A program made the position numbers and the translations under genes. This document shows, piece by piece, positions 37,918 to 47,292 of a DNA stretch of 64,000 bases; the first letter of the stretch is position 1, and every line of letters begins with the position of its first letter. The DNA comes from Arthrobacter citreus (GTDB taxonomy: Bacteria > Bacillota > Bacilli > Bacillales > Bacillaceae_G). The notes under the pieces were generated by a model. The model did not search any database. It saw only the letters and a list, made by a program, of their open reading frames with translations, and was not told the DNA's origin. Location of the stretch: positions 1,984,001 to 2,048,000 of the forward strand of contig CP053688.1 in assembly GCA_013200995.1 (NCBI GenBank), written 5' to 3'.

Positions 37918-38046
37918 TATTTAATCATCCCTGCTTTGATTAATTATACTTTATGTATTCAACTATTTTCTTAAATTCCCTTTATAAATAAAAACATTGT
38001 AACATAGATTAATAGATTTAATACTTATAACAATTAAAAAAATTCA

Positions 38047-38084
38047 CAAAAAAAAGCCCAAACATTAATTGTTTGAACTTTTGT
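38047..38084 (-). terminator. ylaN terminator
   Basis: CAAACA / TGTTTG stem with flanking GCCC / GAAC partial pairing; a run of T follows on the minus strand. Confidence 0.75.
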
Positions 38085-38092
38085 TACTAATA

Positions 38093-38383
38093 TTATTTAT
38101 TCTTTTGATCTGTAAACGCTTCATGCAAAGCAGATAGTCTTCGCTCTAGTTCAGAAAGAAGTTCTTTACCTTGTTCTACCTCAATTAAACCTAATCGAGA
38201 AGCAAAGTCAATTTCCCTTGATAAACCAAACATTTGAGTATCTAAAACCTCTTCATATAGAGGGCATTGTGGCATTGTTAAATGATCAAGTTGCACATTT
38301 ATTAATTTTAAAATCTTTTCAGCATCTTTTTTTAATAATTCAAATGCTTTATCTTTGTAATCTGTTACAGCATCAGACCTCAA
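38093..38383 (-). CDS. ylaN: YlaN family protein
   Basis: 96 residues from a TTG at 38383 preceded by GGAGGGAG; the family core [25 protein letters not shown] (split here, about 37-61) is nearly invariant. All-helical, with a conserved Cys in M-P-Q-C-P. YlaN is essential in B. subtilis under iron limitation and has more recently been described as an iron-responsive antagonist of Fur. Confidence 0.94.
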   Translation of the reverse strand: MRSDAVTDYKDKAFELLKKDAEKILKLINVQLDHLTMPQCPLYEEVLDTQMFGLSREIDFASRLGLIEVEQGKELLSELERRLSALHEAFTDQKNK

Positions 38384-38814
38384 TTTTCTCCCTCCGCTTC
38401 CGTACAAGCTATCTATTTAATATTATAGTTCTTTTAAGGAAAAATCAACTTAAATAAAAAGTTTTGCACATATGTATTATTGAAAATTTTATTATTGCAA
38501 CAGTTTAATTATTAAAGTTTTCTTAGTAAATAAAACGCTGAAATTTTAATAAGCTAGTTTTCTTAAAAAAGATGTATATTGATCTCGGCTCGGTATGCCT
38601 GCGGGGTCTTAGTCTTTCCTCATTTCACTAAGAAGTCTAATAACCTACACTCCAATCAACTTCTCTTATTAAGCTCTACATTCAAATTATTGGTTCAGTT
38701 ATTGTAAATGTTGAAATAAATCATTTGAAGAATGAATGTCTAAATCAATCAACAGTAAATTACACCATCAAAAATCAAAATTAGCTTAATAGTAATATTC
38801 AACTAATAAATGTT
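38384..38814. other. Non-coding gap upstream of ylaN
   Basis: About 430 bp. It contains repeat copy C (38580-38660) and otherwise AT-rich sequence with no convincing ORF. Confidence 0.7.
38580..38660 (-). repeat. Intergenic repeat family, copy C (truncated, inverted)
   Basis: On the minus strand it begins GAAGTTGATTGGAGTG and runs through AGACCCCGCAGGC before losing similarity. It therefore keeps the left half of copy A (25551-25680) and lacks the closing AAATCAAC end. Confidence 0.7.
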
Positions 38815-39035
38815 TTATTTAAAGAGATAAATCTTTTTTAAGTAGTAATGCTTGAAATCTCTCCCAACTTTATCAAGAGTTCCATACACTACATAACCGA
38901 ATTTCTTATAAAAATCTAAAGCCTGAAAACTTAAAGTATCCACTTTTATGAAATCGCAATTATTTTCCAAAGCAATTTGTTCGATTTCAAGTAACATTTT
39001 GGAACCATGCTCAATAAATGCATTGAGAATCTTAT
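38815..39035 (-). pseudogene. Broken GNAT acetyltransferase (C-terminal fragment)
   Basis: The ORF (60 residues from an internal ATG at 38997) reads I-K-V-D-T-L-S-F-Q-A-L-D-F-Y-K-K-F-G-Y, the C-terminal strands of a GNAT acetyltransferase. The frame stays open upstream for about a dozen codons (A-F-I-E-H-G-S-K-M-L-L-E), corresponding to the end of the acetyl-CoA loop. The N-terminal half and a start with a ribosome binding site are missing. Probably a decayed remnant. Confidence 0.75.
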
Positions 39036-39208
39036 GACACCAATAGAATTCACTTTATAATAAAAAACCTGTTTTTATTCTCGAGTATTTTAACTAGCAT
39101 AAAGAACTTAAACGAATTTCAGTCCTATTTCCGTTCATTTGATTGTCTTTTTTCATCGAATAGTCGTACACTATAAAGAGACTTAGTACATAGAAGGGGT
39201 TTTATAGT

Positions 39209-39697
39209 ATGAGTGAAGTTTTTCAATTAACTGGTAACGTGGAATTTCCGTTGACAATCGATCCAAGTGTTTGGATTTTTGATGAGAGAAAAGTTAAATT
39301 AGAGAGTTTGTTAGCTGGTGAATTAAAAAAGGTTGATGAGCTTGAACAATATACTAAAAGTGTTTCAAAGCATTGGGATCGTGAAATTGTTGAAGGTGCG
39401 AAGGTTGATAATAGTCCTTTATTTGCTACTCAGAAAAAAGAATGGCTTAAGGAATCGTATGCAATGCCATTTTCGTATTTTATCGATAATAGTAAACCTA
39501 AAAGTCGCGATTTCGAAGTTACAGTTGAAACAGAACGTCGAGCAATCAAATTACCTTTTGAAGTGCTATATGAAAGTTATTTAGCCTTTTCATACAATGG
39601 TAAACGAATTTCTGAAAATGGGCCAGTTCATTTGTATTTTGTTGATGGTTCAAATAAGGATAACCCGATTACTTCAATAGTGAAAATTATATTGTAG
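39209..39697 (+). CDS. ylaL: YlaL family protein
   Basis: 162 residues with AGAAGGGG upstream of the ATG. It starts F-Q-L-T-G-N-V-E-F-P-L-T-I-D-P-S-V-W-I-F-D-E-R-K and has no signal or membrane segment. Position (convergent with ylaK, near ylaN) and length match B. subtilis YlaL. Family function unknown; some relatives are labelled peptidyl-prolyl isomerase, for which I see no support. Confidence 0.8.
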   Translation: MSEVFQLTGNVEFPLTIDPSVWIFDERKVKLESLLAGELKKVDELEQYTKSVSKHWDREIVEGAKVDNSPLFATQKKEWLKESYAMPFSYFIDNSKPKSRDFEVTVETERRAIKLPFEVLYESYLAFSYNGKRISENGPVHLYFVDGSNKDNPITSIVKIIL

Positions 39698-39699
39698 CA

Positions 39700-39742
39700 A
39701 AAATAACATCTTACCAAATATAACTGGTAAGATGTTTTAGTT
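39700..39742. terminator. Bidirectional terminator between ylaL and ylaK
   Basis: AACATCTTACCA (39704-39715) pairs perfectly with TGGTAAGATGTT (39725-39736), T-rich on both sides. Confidence 0.9.
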
Positions 39743-39757
39743 TTTATTCTAGTGGTT

Positions 39758-41086
39758 CTACAAAAGATCAGCTGCAAGCTGTGCGATTGAAGAACGTTCA
39801 CCTTTAATTAATTTTACATGACCACTTATTTTTTGATCCTTAAATTTTTCAACTACATATGTTAATCCATTATTGTATTCATCTAGATAAGGATGATCAA
39901 TTTGTTCAGGGTCTCCCATTAATACGATTTTACTCTTATCACCAACACGAGTTAAAATCGTTTTTACTTCGTGTCTTGTTAGATTTTGTGCTTCATCAAT
40001 TATAATAAATTGCTCTGGGATACTTCTCCCTCTTATATAAGTTAAAGCTTCTACTTCAATTGAGCCCATTCCAGCTAAGATAGCATCTAGTTCACCAGGT
40101 TTTTTAGTATTAAACAAATATTCTAGATTATCATATATCGGTTGCATCCAAGGTCTTAGTTTTTCGTCCTTTTCACCTGGTAAATAACCAAGATCTTTAC
40201 CTACTGGAACGATTGGTCTAGCTACTAATAATTTTTTATAACTTTGTAGGTCTTCACTTTGCATTAATCCTGCCGCTAAAGCTAATAATGTTTTTCCAGT
40301 ACCCGCTTTACCGATTAATGTTACAAGTGGGATATCGTCGCGTAATAGTAATTCTAATGCCATTGATTGTTGAGCATTTCTAGGTCTTATACCCCAAATA
40401 TGTTCGTTTGAAAAAACGAATTTCTTAATTTTTGTTCCCGTTTTATCAACAACGCCAAGTGCTGAACTTTTACCGCCTAGAGCATCCTTTAATACGATAA
40501 ATTGATTAGGATAAAATGGATGATTTGCAATATCCGAAACAGGTAGCTCAGTCTTCTCGTAAAACTTATTTAATAAATCTGTATTTATGTAATACTCCAA
40601 ATATCCGGTATAAATATGGTCCACTTCAACCACTCTGTCGCTTAAATAATCTTCAGCAAATAAATTAAGGGCATCCGCTTTAACACGAACTAGTGTATCT
40701 TTACTTACTAAGATGACAGTTTTTCCATTTTCTTTTGCCTCTTCTTCAAGAGATAAATTTTTCGCTACAGCTAAAATGCGATTATCATTCGTTTTTTCAA
40801 CAAATATCTCTTGTAATTGCTGAAACGAACGATGATTTAATTCAATTCTAAACGAACCACCATTTTCAAGAGGAATACTTTCATGTAATTTCCCTAGTTC
40901 TCGAAAGCTATCAATTAATTTGGATACATACCTAGCATTACGACCTACTTCATCCATATATCTCTTCTTTGAATCTACTTCCTCTAATACAACAGCTGGA
41001 ACAACTACTTCGTTATCTTCAAATGAAAAGATTGCTAGTGGATCTTGCAATAGTACATTGGTGTCGAGAACATATATTTTACTCAA
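39758..41086 (-). CDS. ylaK: PhoH-family ATPase with N-terminal PIN domain (YlaK)
   Basis: 442 residues. The N-terminal PIN nuclease-like domain (about 1-140) opens Y-V-L-D-T-N-V-L-L and keeps further acidic positions (E-E-V-D, D-N-R-I-L-A). The C-terminal PhoH ATPase domain has Walker A G-K-A-G-T-G-K-T near 259-266 and Walker B F-I-I-I-D-E-A-Q-N near 355-363. PhoH2-type PIN-PhoH fusions are described as RNA helicase/ribonucleases. Start is a TTG at 41086 with AGGAGG upstream. Confidence 0.93.
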   Translation of the reverse strand: MSKIYVLDTNVLLQDPLAIFSFEDNEVVVPAVVLEEVDSKKRYMDEVGRNARYVSKLIDSFRELGKLHESIPLENGGSFRIELNHRSFQQLQEIFVEKTNDNRILAVAKNLSLEEEAKENGKTVILVSKDTLVRVKADALNLFAEDYLSDRVVEVDHIYTGYLEYYINTDLLNKFYEKTELPVSDIANHPFYPNQFIVLKDALGGKSSALGVVDKTGTKIKKFVFSNEHIWGIRPRNAQQSMALELLLRDDIPLVTLIGKAGTGKTLLALAAGLMQSEDLQSYKKLLVARPIVPVGKDLGYLPGEKDEKLRPWMQPIYDNLEYLFNTKKPGELDAILAGMGSIEVEALTYIRGRSIPEQFIIIDEAQNLTRHEVKTILTRVGDKSKIVLMGDPEQIDHPYLDEYNNGLTYVVEKFKDQKISGHVKLIKGERSSIAQLAADLL

Positions 41087-41229
41087 TCCTTAACCTCCTG
41101 ACTCAAATAACTCAGAATAGAATCACTAAATTTATTTCTAAATTGATTGTTCTTACCTTTTGTTAATTGTCGAAGAATGGACGAACCGTTTATATATTAT
41201 ATGAAACTCTCTCTACTTTAGAATAGTTT

Positions 41230-41694
41230 TTAGTGTTCAAAGGATCTTAGTCCGTTTAAAACAGCTACATCTAACTTTTTTGCCGCCCTCTCATCGTATG
41301 TTTTTGCATATTCAGGTTCGGCTGTTATTTTAGAGCCATAAAACAATATATTTTTCACTTCATTAATTTCTACTTCTATACATGCCAATTTTAACGGTAT
41401 CCCAGGCATTTGTTTCGTTAAAATTGTTGCATTACCAGAAATATTATAAACTGTCTCATTTGAAAATAAGCTGAATGACACTCCACTAACTGCTTCTATA
41501 TTCGATAAAATTGCGGATCTTTGGTCTACAGCAAATCGAATTGTTTTTTCATCTAAAGCAGTAAACCAAGAAATTGCATTCATAATTGGAACATTCTTTT
41601 CGGTGTTAAAAGTACTTAAAAAAACAATCTTTTCTTTATTGCAGTCTTCAAACAAACCTGGTGACAATCTTTTCTCAATACTGTTTGCCATCAC
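41230..41694 (-). CDS. Pyridoxamine 5'-phosphate oxidase-like (flavin split-barrel) protein
   Basis: 154 residues. N-terminal strands F-L-S-T-F-N-T-E-K-N-V-P-I-M-N-A-I-S-W and the R-F-A-V-D-Q-R-S segment match the FMN-binding split barrel of PNPOx-like proteins. Substrate unknown; not a true PNPOx by length. GTG at 41694 and ATG at 41691 are both possible; GGAG fits the GTG slightly better. Confidence 0.83.
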   Translation of the reverse strand: MMANSIEKRLSPGLFEDCNKEKIVFLSTFNTEKNVPIMNAISWFTALDEKTIRFAVDQRSAILSNIEAVSGVSFSLFSNETVYNISGNATILTKQMPGIPLKLACIEVEINEVKNILFYGSKITAEPEYAKTYDERAAKKLDVAVLNGLRSFEH

Positions 41695-41844
41695 TATTTC
41701 ATCTCCTTTAAATAAAGAGTATACTAATATAATTCAAAGTTTTTTTAAAACTTCCTGCTAAAACCACTGTTTTCTAAAAATATATTCTAAAACCTGTTAT
41801 AATTATGTTAACTTAAGTTACATATATAAGGAGAGAAATTTCAC

Positions 41845-42045
41845 ATGAGAGTTAAATGCATGATTTGTGATAAAAGCGAATCAATTAGCGATGAGTCCCC
41901 TATTGCTAAAAAACTAAGAAATCGTCCAATCCATACATATACATGCTCCGAATGCTACGATCGAATTAAAATTAAAACAGAACAAAGAATTGCAACGGGA
42001 AAGTTCCGTTTCTTAAAACCTGTAAAGGATAATGATGAGTGGTGA
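41845..42045 (+). CDS. ylaI: YlaI family zinc-ribbon protein (DUF2197)
   Basis: 66 residues with AAGGAGAG upstream. C-M-I-C near the start and C-S-E-C near residue 37 make a two-knuckle zinc ribbon. Short, basic and cytoplasmic. Function unknown; conserved next to ylaH and ylaK in Bacillus. Confidence 0.9.
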   Translation: MRVKCMICDKSESISDESPIAKKLRNRPIHTYTCSECYDRIKIKTEQRIATGKFRFLKPVKDNDEW

Positions 42046-42054
42046 TCAGAACAT

Positions 42055-42088
42055 GAAAAAAGAAGCCTAATTGGTTTCTTTTTTTTGT
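42055..42088 (+). terminator. ylaI terminator
   Basis: AAAGAAGCC / GGTTTCTTT stem (one G-T pair) with a 5-base loop, then a run of T. Confidence 0.85.
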
Positions 42089-42102
42089 GAGTTGCTGTAT
42101 TT

Positions 42103-42186
42103 GTGCATAAATGGGTGAGTTTCGTGCATAAACCGGTGGATTCCGTTCATAAACCACAGCATTTCGTTCATAAAGGCCTTTCCACG
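42103..42186. repeat. 21-bp-period repeat array 1
   Basis: Four units start at 42103, 42124, 42145 and 42166, each beginning GTGCATAAA or GTTCATAAA, the first three ending TTTC or TTCC. Two further units lie at 42279 and 42300. Read on the other strand the core is TTTATGCAC or TTTATGAAC. The bases before the units at 42103 and 42279 complete TTATGCACA, a full match to the DnaA-box consensus TTATNCACA. Confidence 0.8.
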
Positions 42187-42433
42187 CTAAATTATGATTG
42201 CAATCCAATGAAAAACATGAAGAAATATGTCCTATGTTTATTAAAGGTGTGAACTTTATTCGTGAAGCAACTGTCTTTGTGCATAAATGGAGTAGTTTGG
42301 TTCAAAAACTGGTGAGCTGCTGCTATTTTAGTTGGCGAACCAAAAATAGTTTTACACCACGGGGCAATTTTTATAATACTACGCTGTAAGCTTTATAAAA
42401 CCTAGGCTAAGCCAAGAGTTTTCGCTTCCATAA

Positions 42434-42465
42434 CAAAAAAAACCTAGATTAATTTCTAGGTTTTT
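42434..42465. terminator. Orphan terminator hairpin (twin of 42911-42941)
   Basis: AAAAACCTAGA (42438-42448) pairs with TCTAGGTTTTT (42455-42465). No gene ends at it directly, yet its sequence almost equals the terminator at 42911-42941. Confidence 0.8.
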
Positions 42466-42782
42466 CATAGTGTTGAAAAATAAAATAGTCAATTGTTAAA
42501 ATGTTTCTAAGTGATTTATTTGATGGTAATATTTCTTTTAATGTTGTTATTGATTTGTTTTAATAGATAATTTGTTTGGGCATACCAACAAACATTAGAA
42601 AAGAACTCTTTTTCAGAATCTCATTTTTGAGATACTAATTGTTTGTAGAGCATTCAACTATTTATTTATAAGGAGACGATTTACCGATGGTAGCAAAATA
42701 ACAGAGTATTTAATTTCTATTTTCCTCTAATTTAAGGGAGAGTAGTAAGGTTCTTTACTGCATGCTTTTTTATAATGAAGAA

Positions 42783-42844
42783 GTTGATTGGAACGGAGGG
42801 GTTTTCGCCCCATGGAAATCGAGAATCCTGTAGGGGAAATCAAC
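42783..42844 (+). repeat. Intergenic repeat family, copy B (internally deleted)
   Basis: Starts GTTGATTGGAACGGAGGG and ends TGTAGGGGAAATCAAC, with complementary ends like copy A, but about half of the central sequence is missing. Upstream AAGGTTCTTTACTGC matches the flank of copy A. Confidence 0.78.
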
Positions 42845-42910
42845 CACATACCGCTTCCTTTATATAAAAAAAATTATTGATTTATTGACAAGTTCTTTTT
42901 CCCACTATGT

Positions 42911-42941
42911 AAAAAAACCTAGATAAATATCTAGGTTTTTA
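42911..42941 (-). terminator. Terminator of the 90-residue gene
   Basis: AAAAACCTAGA (42913-42923) pairs with TCTAGGTTTTT (42930-42940); its right arm reaches the stop codon at 42939. Confidence 0.87.
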
Positions 42942-43211
42942 ATACTTTTCCGGATTTACTTTCACTTGATCTAAGAAACAATCAATCATTTCAATTGGAA
43001 AACGAGTTGTACGTTCTTTTTCAGCTTGAGTAAATGTAATTAAATAAAAATCTTCCATTTTATCAATTTTTACGTTTGATACTTGGTGATCCTCTTTTAA
43101 AATCGAATCAAACATCTCATACGTCTCTTTAGCAGCTTCATCAGATGGTCTGCCTTCATAAATTACTTTAATCGTTAACCAATTATATAAAGCGTCCTGA
43201 ACAGATTTCAT
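42939..43211 (-). CDS. Conserved Bacillus small protein, unknown function
   Basis: 90 residues, M-K-S-V-Q-D-A-L-Y-N-W-L-T-I-K-V at the start, D-E-A-A-K-E-T near 24-30, and a beta-rich second half. Soluble, acidic, no cysteines except one near 83. I recall similar proteins beside ylaH in the Bacillus cereus group, but know of no function. It follows ylaH by 29 bases. Confidence 0.78.
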   Translation of the reverse strand: MKSVQDALYNWLTIKVIYEGRPSDEAAKETYEMFDSILKEDHQVSNVKIDKMEDFYLITFTQAEKERTTRFPIEMIDCFLDQVKVNPEKY

Positions 43212-43240
43212 CTTATACCAACTTTCTATAACTTGTTACG

Positions 43241-43564
43241 TTATGTAGTAGCTTTACTCTTTTTTGATTGATGTAGACGAATCTTATAAACACCTAATAC
43301 AAAAACACTTGCTAGTAGTGCCTCTACAATTGGTATTCTAAGAGCTAGGAAAGTTAGCAAGCTACATCCAAGCATTAGTAAAATATAAATGACTAGCATT
43401 TTAAGGATACTTAATTTTTTGGCAAATCCTAAATGATATACTACAATACAAAGCACTACAATTAGAGCATATAGTATCCACATTGAAAGTCTTACATCAT
43501 GAGTTGTATTTATTAGTTGTGTGATGACAAATTCGAATCCCTTTGGAGCTTTTTCCAAATCCAT
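43241..43564 (-). CDS. ylaH: YlaH-like membrane protein
   Basis: 107 residues with three hydrophobic helices (about 28-46, 54-72, 76-93) and a basic C-terminal tail. Corresponds to B. subtilis ylaH by position next to typA. Function unknown. Confidence 0.85.
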   Translation of the reverse strand: MDLEKAPKGFEFVITQLINTTHDVRLSMWILYALIVVLCIVVYHLGFAKKLSILKMLVIYILLMLGCSLLTFLALRIPIVEALLASVFVLGVYKIRLHQSKKSKATT

Positions 43565-43583
43565 ATCCCCCTATTAAATGACA

Positions 43584-43618
43584 AAATAAAACCGACTAAA
43601 TAATAGTCGGTTTTATTA
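43584..43618 (-). terminator. typA terminator
   Basis: AAAACCGACTA / TAGTCGGTTTT stem with a 5-base loop and T-rich tail on the minus strand. Confidence 0.88.
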
Positions 43619-43642
43619 TATCATAATTATTTTAAAATTTAA

Positions 43643-45487
43643 TTATTCTTGTTCAGCGAATTTTTTCTTTTTCGCTGCACGCTCACGCTCGCTTTTATCA
43701 AGAAGCTTTTTACGTAAACGAATTGATGTTGGTGTAACTTCACAGTACTCATCATCATTTAAGTATTCTAAAGATTCTTCAAGCGTCATAATACGTGGTT
43801 TTTTCATTGTTGTTGTTTGGTCTTTGTTAGCTGAACGGATGTTAGTTGCATGTTTAACTTTAACAACGTTTACTGATAAATCATTATCACGGTTGTGCTC
43901 ACCAACAATCATACCGTCGTATACATCTACACCTGGCTCAAGGAAAATTACACCACGGTCTTCAAGACCCATAATTCCGTAAGTTGAAGATTTACCAGTT
44001 TCCATTGAAACTAATACACCTTGACGACGTCCACCAACTTGACCTTGAATAGCTGGTTGGTAGCTATCGAATGAATGGTTAATGATTCCATAACCACGAG
44101 TTAATGTTAAGAACTCAGTAGTGTAACCAATTAATCCACGAGCTGGTACCATAAATGTTAAACGAACTTGACCGTTACCATTATTAACCATGTCTCTCAT
44201 TTCACCTTTACGAGCACCCATTGATTCCATGATTGAACCAGTGTATTCTTCTGGTACGTCGATTTGTACATGCTCAACCGGCTCACATCTTACTCCATCA
44301 ATAACACGGATTATAACTTCTGGTTTTGATACTTGAAGCTCATAACCTTCACGACGCATGTTTTCGATTAAGATTGATAAGTGAAGCTCTCCACGTCCAC
44401 TAACGATCCAAACATCAGGAGAATCTGTGTTTTCTACACGTAAACTTACGTCAGTTTGAAGTTCTTGTAATAATCTTTCTTCAATTTTACGAGAAGTTAC
44501 GAATTTACCTTCACGACCTGCAAAAGGTGAATTATTAACTAAGAATGTCATTTGAAGAGTTGGCTCATCAATACGTAAGATTGGAAGTGCTTCTTGGTGT
44601 TCTGCAGGACATACTGTTTCACCAACGTTGATATCTTCCATTCCAGATACTGCTACTAAATCACCAGCTTTTGCTTCTTGGATTTCAATACGTTTTAATC
44701 CAATGAATCCAAACATTTTCGTGATACGGAATTGCTTAACTGATCCATCAAGTTTCATTAATGCAACTGATTGACCAACTTGCATAGTTCCTCGGAAAAT
44801 ACGTCCGATACCGATACGTCCAACATAGTCATTGTAGTCTAATAATGTTACTTGGAATTGTAAAGGCTCTTCACTGTTATCGATTGGAGATGGAATGTGC
44901 TCGATAATTGTATCGAATAACGCATTCATATTTGATTCTTGTTTAGAAGGATCAGACTCTAAGCTAGAAGTTCCGTTGATTGCTGAAGCGAATACAACTG
45001 GGAATTCTAATTGATCTTCGTCTGCACCTAATTCAATAAATAAATCGATTACTTCGTCTACTACTTCATCAGGACGTGCGAAGTCACGGTCGATTTTGTT
45101 TACAACTACGATTGGTGTTAAATGTTGTTCTAAAGCTTTTTTCAGTACGAAACGAGTTTGAGGCATACATCCTTCATATGCATCTACAACTAAAAGAACA
45201 CCATCAACCATTTTCATGATACGTTCTACTTCTCCACCAAAATCGGCGTGTCCAGGAGTATCCATGATGTTAATACGTTTACCTTCGTATTGGATTGCTG
45301 TGTTTTTAGCTAAAATTGTAATTCCACGTTCACGTTCTATATCATTTGAGTCCATTGCACGCTCATTAACGTTTTCGTTTGAACGGAATGTACCTGATTG
45401 TTTTAATAATTCATCAACTAACGTTGTTTTACCATGGTCAACGTGAGCAATAATTGCGATATTGCGTAAATCTTCTCTTTTTTTCAA
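43643..45487 (-). CDS. typA: Ribosome-associated GTPase TypA/BipA
   Basis: 614 residues from a TTG at 45487 (AGGAGTG upstream), giving the usual [20 protein letters not shown] start. G1 is H-V-D-H-G-K-T-T, followed by the R-G-I-T-I switch I, D-T-P-G-H (G3) and N-K-I-D (G4); then EF-G-like domains II, III and V and the BipA-specific C-terminal domain. Acts in ribosome assembly and stress or cold adaptation. A longer in-frame start lacks a binding site. Confidence 0.97.
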   Translation of the reverse strand: MKKREDLRNIAIIAHVDHGKTTLVDELLKQSGTFRSNENVNERAMDSNDIERERGITILAKNTAIQYEGKRINIMDTPGHADFGGEVERIMKMVDGVLLVVDAYEGCMPQTRFVLKKALEQHLTPIVVVNKIDRDFARPDEVVDEVIDLFIELGADEDQLEFPVVFASAINGTSSLESDPSKQESNMNALFDTIIEHIPSPIDNSEEPLQFQVTLLDYNDYVGRIGIGRIFRGTMQVGQSVALMKLDGSVKQFRITKMFGFIGLKRIEIQEAKAGDLVAVSGMEDINVGETVCPAEHQEALPILRIDEPTLQMTFLVNNSPFAGREGKFVTSRKIEERLLQELQTDVSLRVENTDSPDVWIVSGRGELHLSILIENMRREGYELQVSKPEVIIRVIDGVRCEPVEHVQIDVPEEYTGSIMESMGARKGEMRDMVNNGNGQVRLTFMVPARGLIGYTTEFLTLTRGYGIINHSFDSYQPAIQGQVGGRRQGVLVSMETGKSSTYGIMGLEDRGVIFLEPGVDVYDGMIVGEHNRDNDLSVNVVKVKHATNIRSANKDQTTTMKKPRIMTLEESLEYLNDDEYCEVTPTSIRLRKKLLDKSERERAAKKKKFAEQE

Positions 45488-45688
45488 AATATATTCACTC
45501 CTAAAATGTCTACACATCTGTTTTCATTATTAACTAAAACATTATAGCACATGCATGGCGAAATTTATCAATAAAATGTTTAATCAAAAATATAATTTAT
45601 TAATAAATAATTAGTAAAGTTTTATTTTTTTCAAATTTACATCCGATTCGACAGAGAGTAAAATAAGATATGAACAGGAGGATTCATC

Positions 45689-45874
45689 ATGTCTAACACT
45701 AAGTTTCGGCTTTTCTGCGTAGCACTTTTATCCGTAATCTTCTTAATTCTAGTTGGTATTATGCTAGCAGAACTAAGTATTATAGGGGCTGTCATTTCAC
45801 TAATTATTTCAATTTCATTAGTTGGTTATGGTTTTTCATTACGTGCTAAATTAAAAAGAGAAGGTAAGTTTTAA
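45689..45874 (+). CDS. ylaF: YlaF family small membrane protein (DUF5325)
   Basis: 61 residues with ACAGGAGG upstream. Two closely spaced membrane helices (about 8-28 and 30-48) and a basic tail. Size and position beside typA match YlaF. Function unknown. The terminator overlaps its last codons. Confidence 0.85.
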   Translation: MSNTKFRLFCVALLSVIFLILVGIMLAELSIIGAVISLIISISLVGYGFSLRAKLKREGKF

Positions 45875-45893
45875 TACCTTACCTTCTCTTTCT
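45853..45893. terminator. Bidirectional terminator between ylaF and the inositol phosphatase-like gene
   Basis: AAAGAGAAGGTAAG pairs with CTTACCTTCTCTTT. Confidence 0.88.
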
Positions 45894-46703
45894 TTATTGT
45901 AAAAATTCGATATAGTCGCTCATTAATTCTTTTTGAATAGAAGGATTACTTATTAGTACTGAGCTTTTTTTCAATATCGAAAGTTCTTCATTTTTTAGCG
46001 TTGTACATATTCCACCTAGCTCTTCAACTATAATCTTACCCGCAGCAAAATCCCATGGAGATAATCTTGGTGTAATATATGCATCGATTCGTCCCATTGC
46101 TACATAGACCATTTCGATCGCAGCAGTTCCATAAGATCTACTTCCCCTAACTCTACGAACAAGCTCTCCTAATTTTTCATGGTTTAAATAACGATTTTTT
46201 GTTAACCAAATCGCATTTACAGCTACTATAGCCTCTTCGATTACAATATTTTTCAAAGGAGTTATTTCTAAATCGTTTAAAAATGCACCTTCACCTTTTT
46301 TAGCGAAATATAGTTCGTTATGTATTACATCCAAAATAAATCCCATTTTACCGATTCCGTTGTCATAAATACCTAATGAAATTGCAAAATTACGTTTTTG
46401 ATGGACAAAATTCATTGTTCCATCAATCGGATCAAGAATCCATACAATTCCATCTACTTGATTCAATTCATCGCCTTTGCCTTCTTCACCAAGCAAGTAA
46501 TGATTCGGAAACTTCTTTTTTATTTTTTCATAAAAGAATTTTTCAATTTCTTCATCTTTATTTGTTACTAAATCATTTTCATTCGATTTCGTATTGATTG
46601 TAATCGAGTCGTATAAAGAGCTTTTAATATTTTCAGTTGCCTCTTGAAGCAATTTTCTTGCGAATTGTTCAATTTCTTTCCAGTCTTCATTCATTTTTAA
46701 CAC
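45894..46703 (-). CDS. yktC: Inositol monophosphatase family protein (YktC)
   Basis: 269 residues. Mg-dependent phosphatase fold: G-E-E-G near 75, the metal motif W-I-L-D-P-I-D-G-T-M-N-F near 91-102, and W-D-F-A-A-G near 215-220. B. subtilis YktC hydrolyses inositol-1-phosphate; related enzymes also act on NADP or fructose bisphosphate, so the true substrate is open. It belongs to the yktC-ykzI-yktB-yktA group seen in B. subtilis. Confidence 0.92.
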   Translation of the reverse strand: MLKMNEDWKEIEQFARKLLQEATENIKSSLYDSITINTKSNENDLVTNKDEEIEKFFYEKIKKKFPNHYLLGEEGKGDELNQVDGIVWILDPIDGTMNFVHQKRNFAISLGIYDNGIGKMGFILDVIHNELYFAKKGEGAFLNDLEITPLKNIVIEEAIVAVNAIWLTKNRYLNHEKLGELVRRVRGSRSYGTAAIEMVYVAMGRIDAYITPRLSPWDFAAGKIIVEELGGICTTLKNEELSILKKSSVLISNPSIQKELMSDYIEFLQ

Positions 46704-46869
46704 TCCAAACTCTCGTGCTGAACTATTTATATTATGGTCCTGTATATCAGTTTACCAATTTTATCCTAAAAAAACCTAATGAAATGATTTTTATTTAATT
46801 GAGGAACTTTTTTAGAGGGTGGGCATACGATAAATCATTGGGCGGGCGCTTAGAAGAATGAGCACACAG

Positions 46870-46898
46870 AAAAACGAACCTATTTAAAGGTTCGGTAA
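46870..46898 (-). terminator. ykzI terminator
   Basis: CGAACC / GGTTCG stem with T-rich tail on the minus strand. Confidence 0.75.
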
Positions 46899-46908
46899 AT
46901 AAAATTCG

Positions 46909-47097
46909 CTAAGCTTCTAGACGAATTAATTCTAATCTTAATAATTCTAATTTCTTCTTTGATTCAATCATTGCATCACTATCATTCACTGTCATAGCAT
47001 CAAATAAAGTAGCTAATTCGTAATCTAATTCTAATCTAAGTACAGGTATTCTCTTTTCAGCATCAGTTCTTTTTAACGCATTAATCACTTGTCTCAT
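46909..47097 (-). CDS. ykzI: YkzI, small uncharacterised protein
   Basis: 62 residues from the ATG at 47097, with GGAGGG upstream. Highly charged, helical (L-E-L-D-Y-E-L-A-T-L-F-D-A-M), no cysteines, no membrane segment. Same place as B. subtilis ykzI between yktB and yktC. Function unknown. Confidence 0.85.
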   Translation of the reverse strand: MRQVINALKRTDAEKRIPVLRLELDYELATLFDAMTVNDSDAMIESKKKLELLRLELIRLEA

Positions 47098-47292
47098 CGT
47101 TATCCCTCCATAGAATATAAGTTGCAAAACAAATTGTAAAAGTTAATTAACAAAATTTTCTGATTTTTATCTTGCTACTAATATATGTTATTTAAGCTTA
47201 TAATGTAACTAAATTATACAGAAACATATTACCCATTTGTTTTGGACAAACATGGTATACTAATCAGAGAAATATAGCTAGGGGGTTCCAAC

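Larger units (their letters stand above)
42046..42938. other. Long non-coding region between ylaI and the 90-residue gene
   Basis: About 890 bp with no convincing gene. In order: ylaI terminator, repeat array 1 (42103-42320), a hairpin terminator at 42434-42465, AT-rich sequence, repeat copy B (42783-42844) and a second, almost identical terminator at 42911-42941. Short ORFs here run through the repeats and lack ribosome binding sites. Confidence 0.75.

Noticed and set aside
42198..42389. 63-residue ORF downstream of ylaI
   Set aside because: It reads through the 21-bp repeat units and has no start signal.
46814..46866. GC-rich GGGTGGGCAT / TTGGGCGGGC words upstream of ykzI terminator
   Set aside because: Short and without clear period or dyad; could be a decayed repeat but not supportable.
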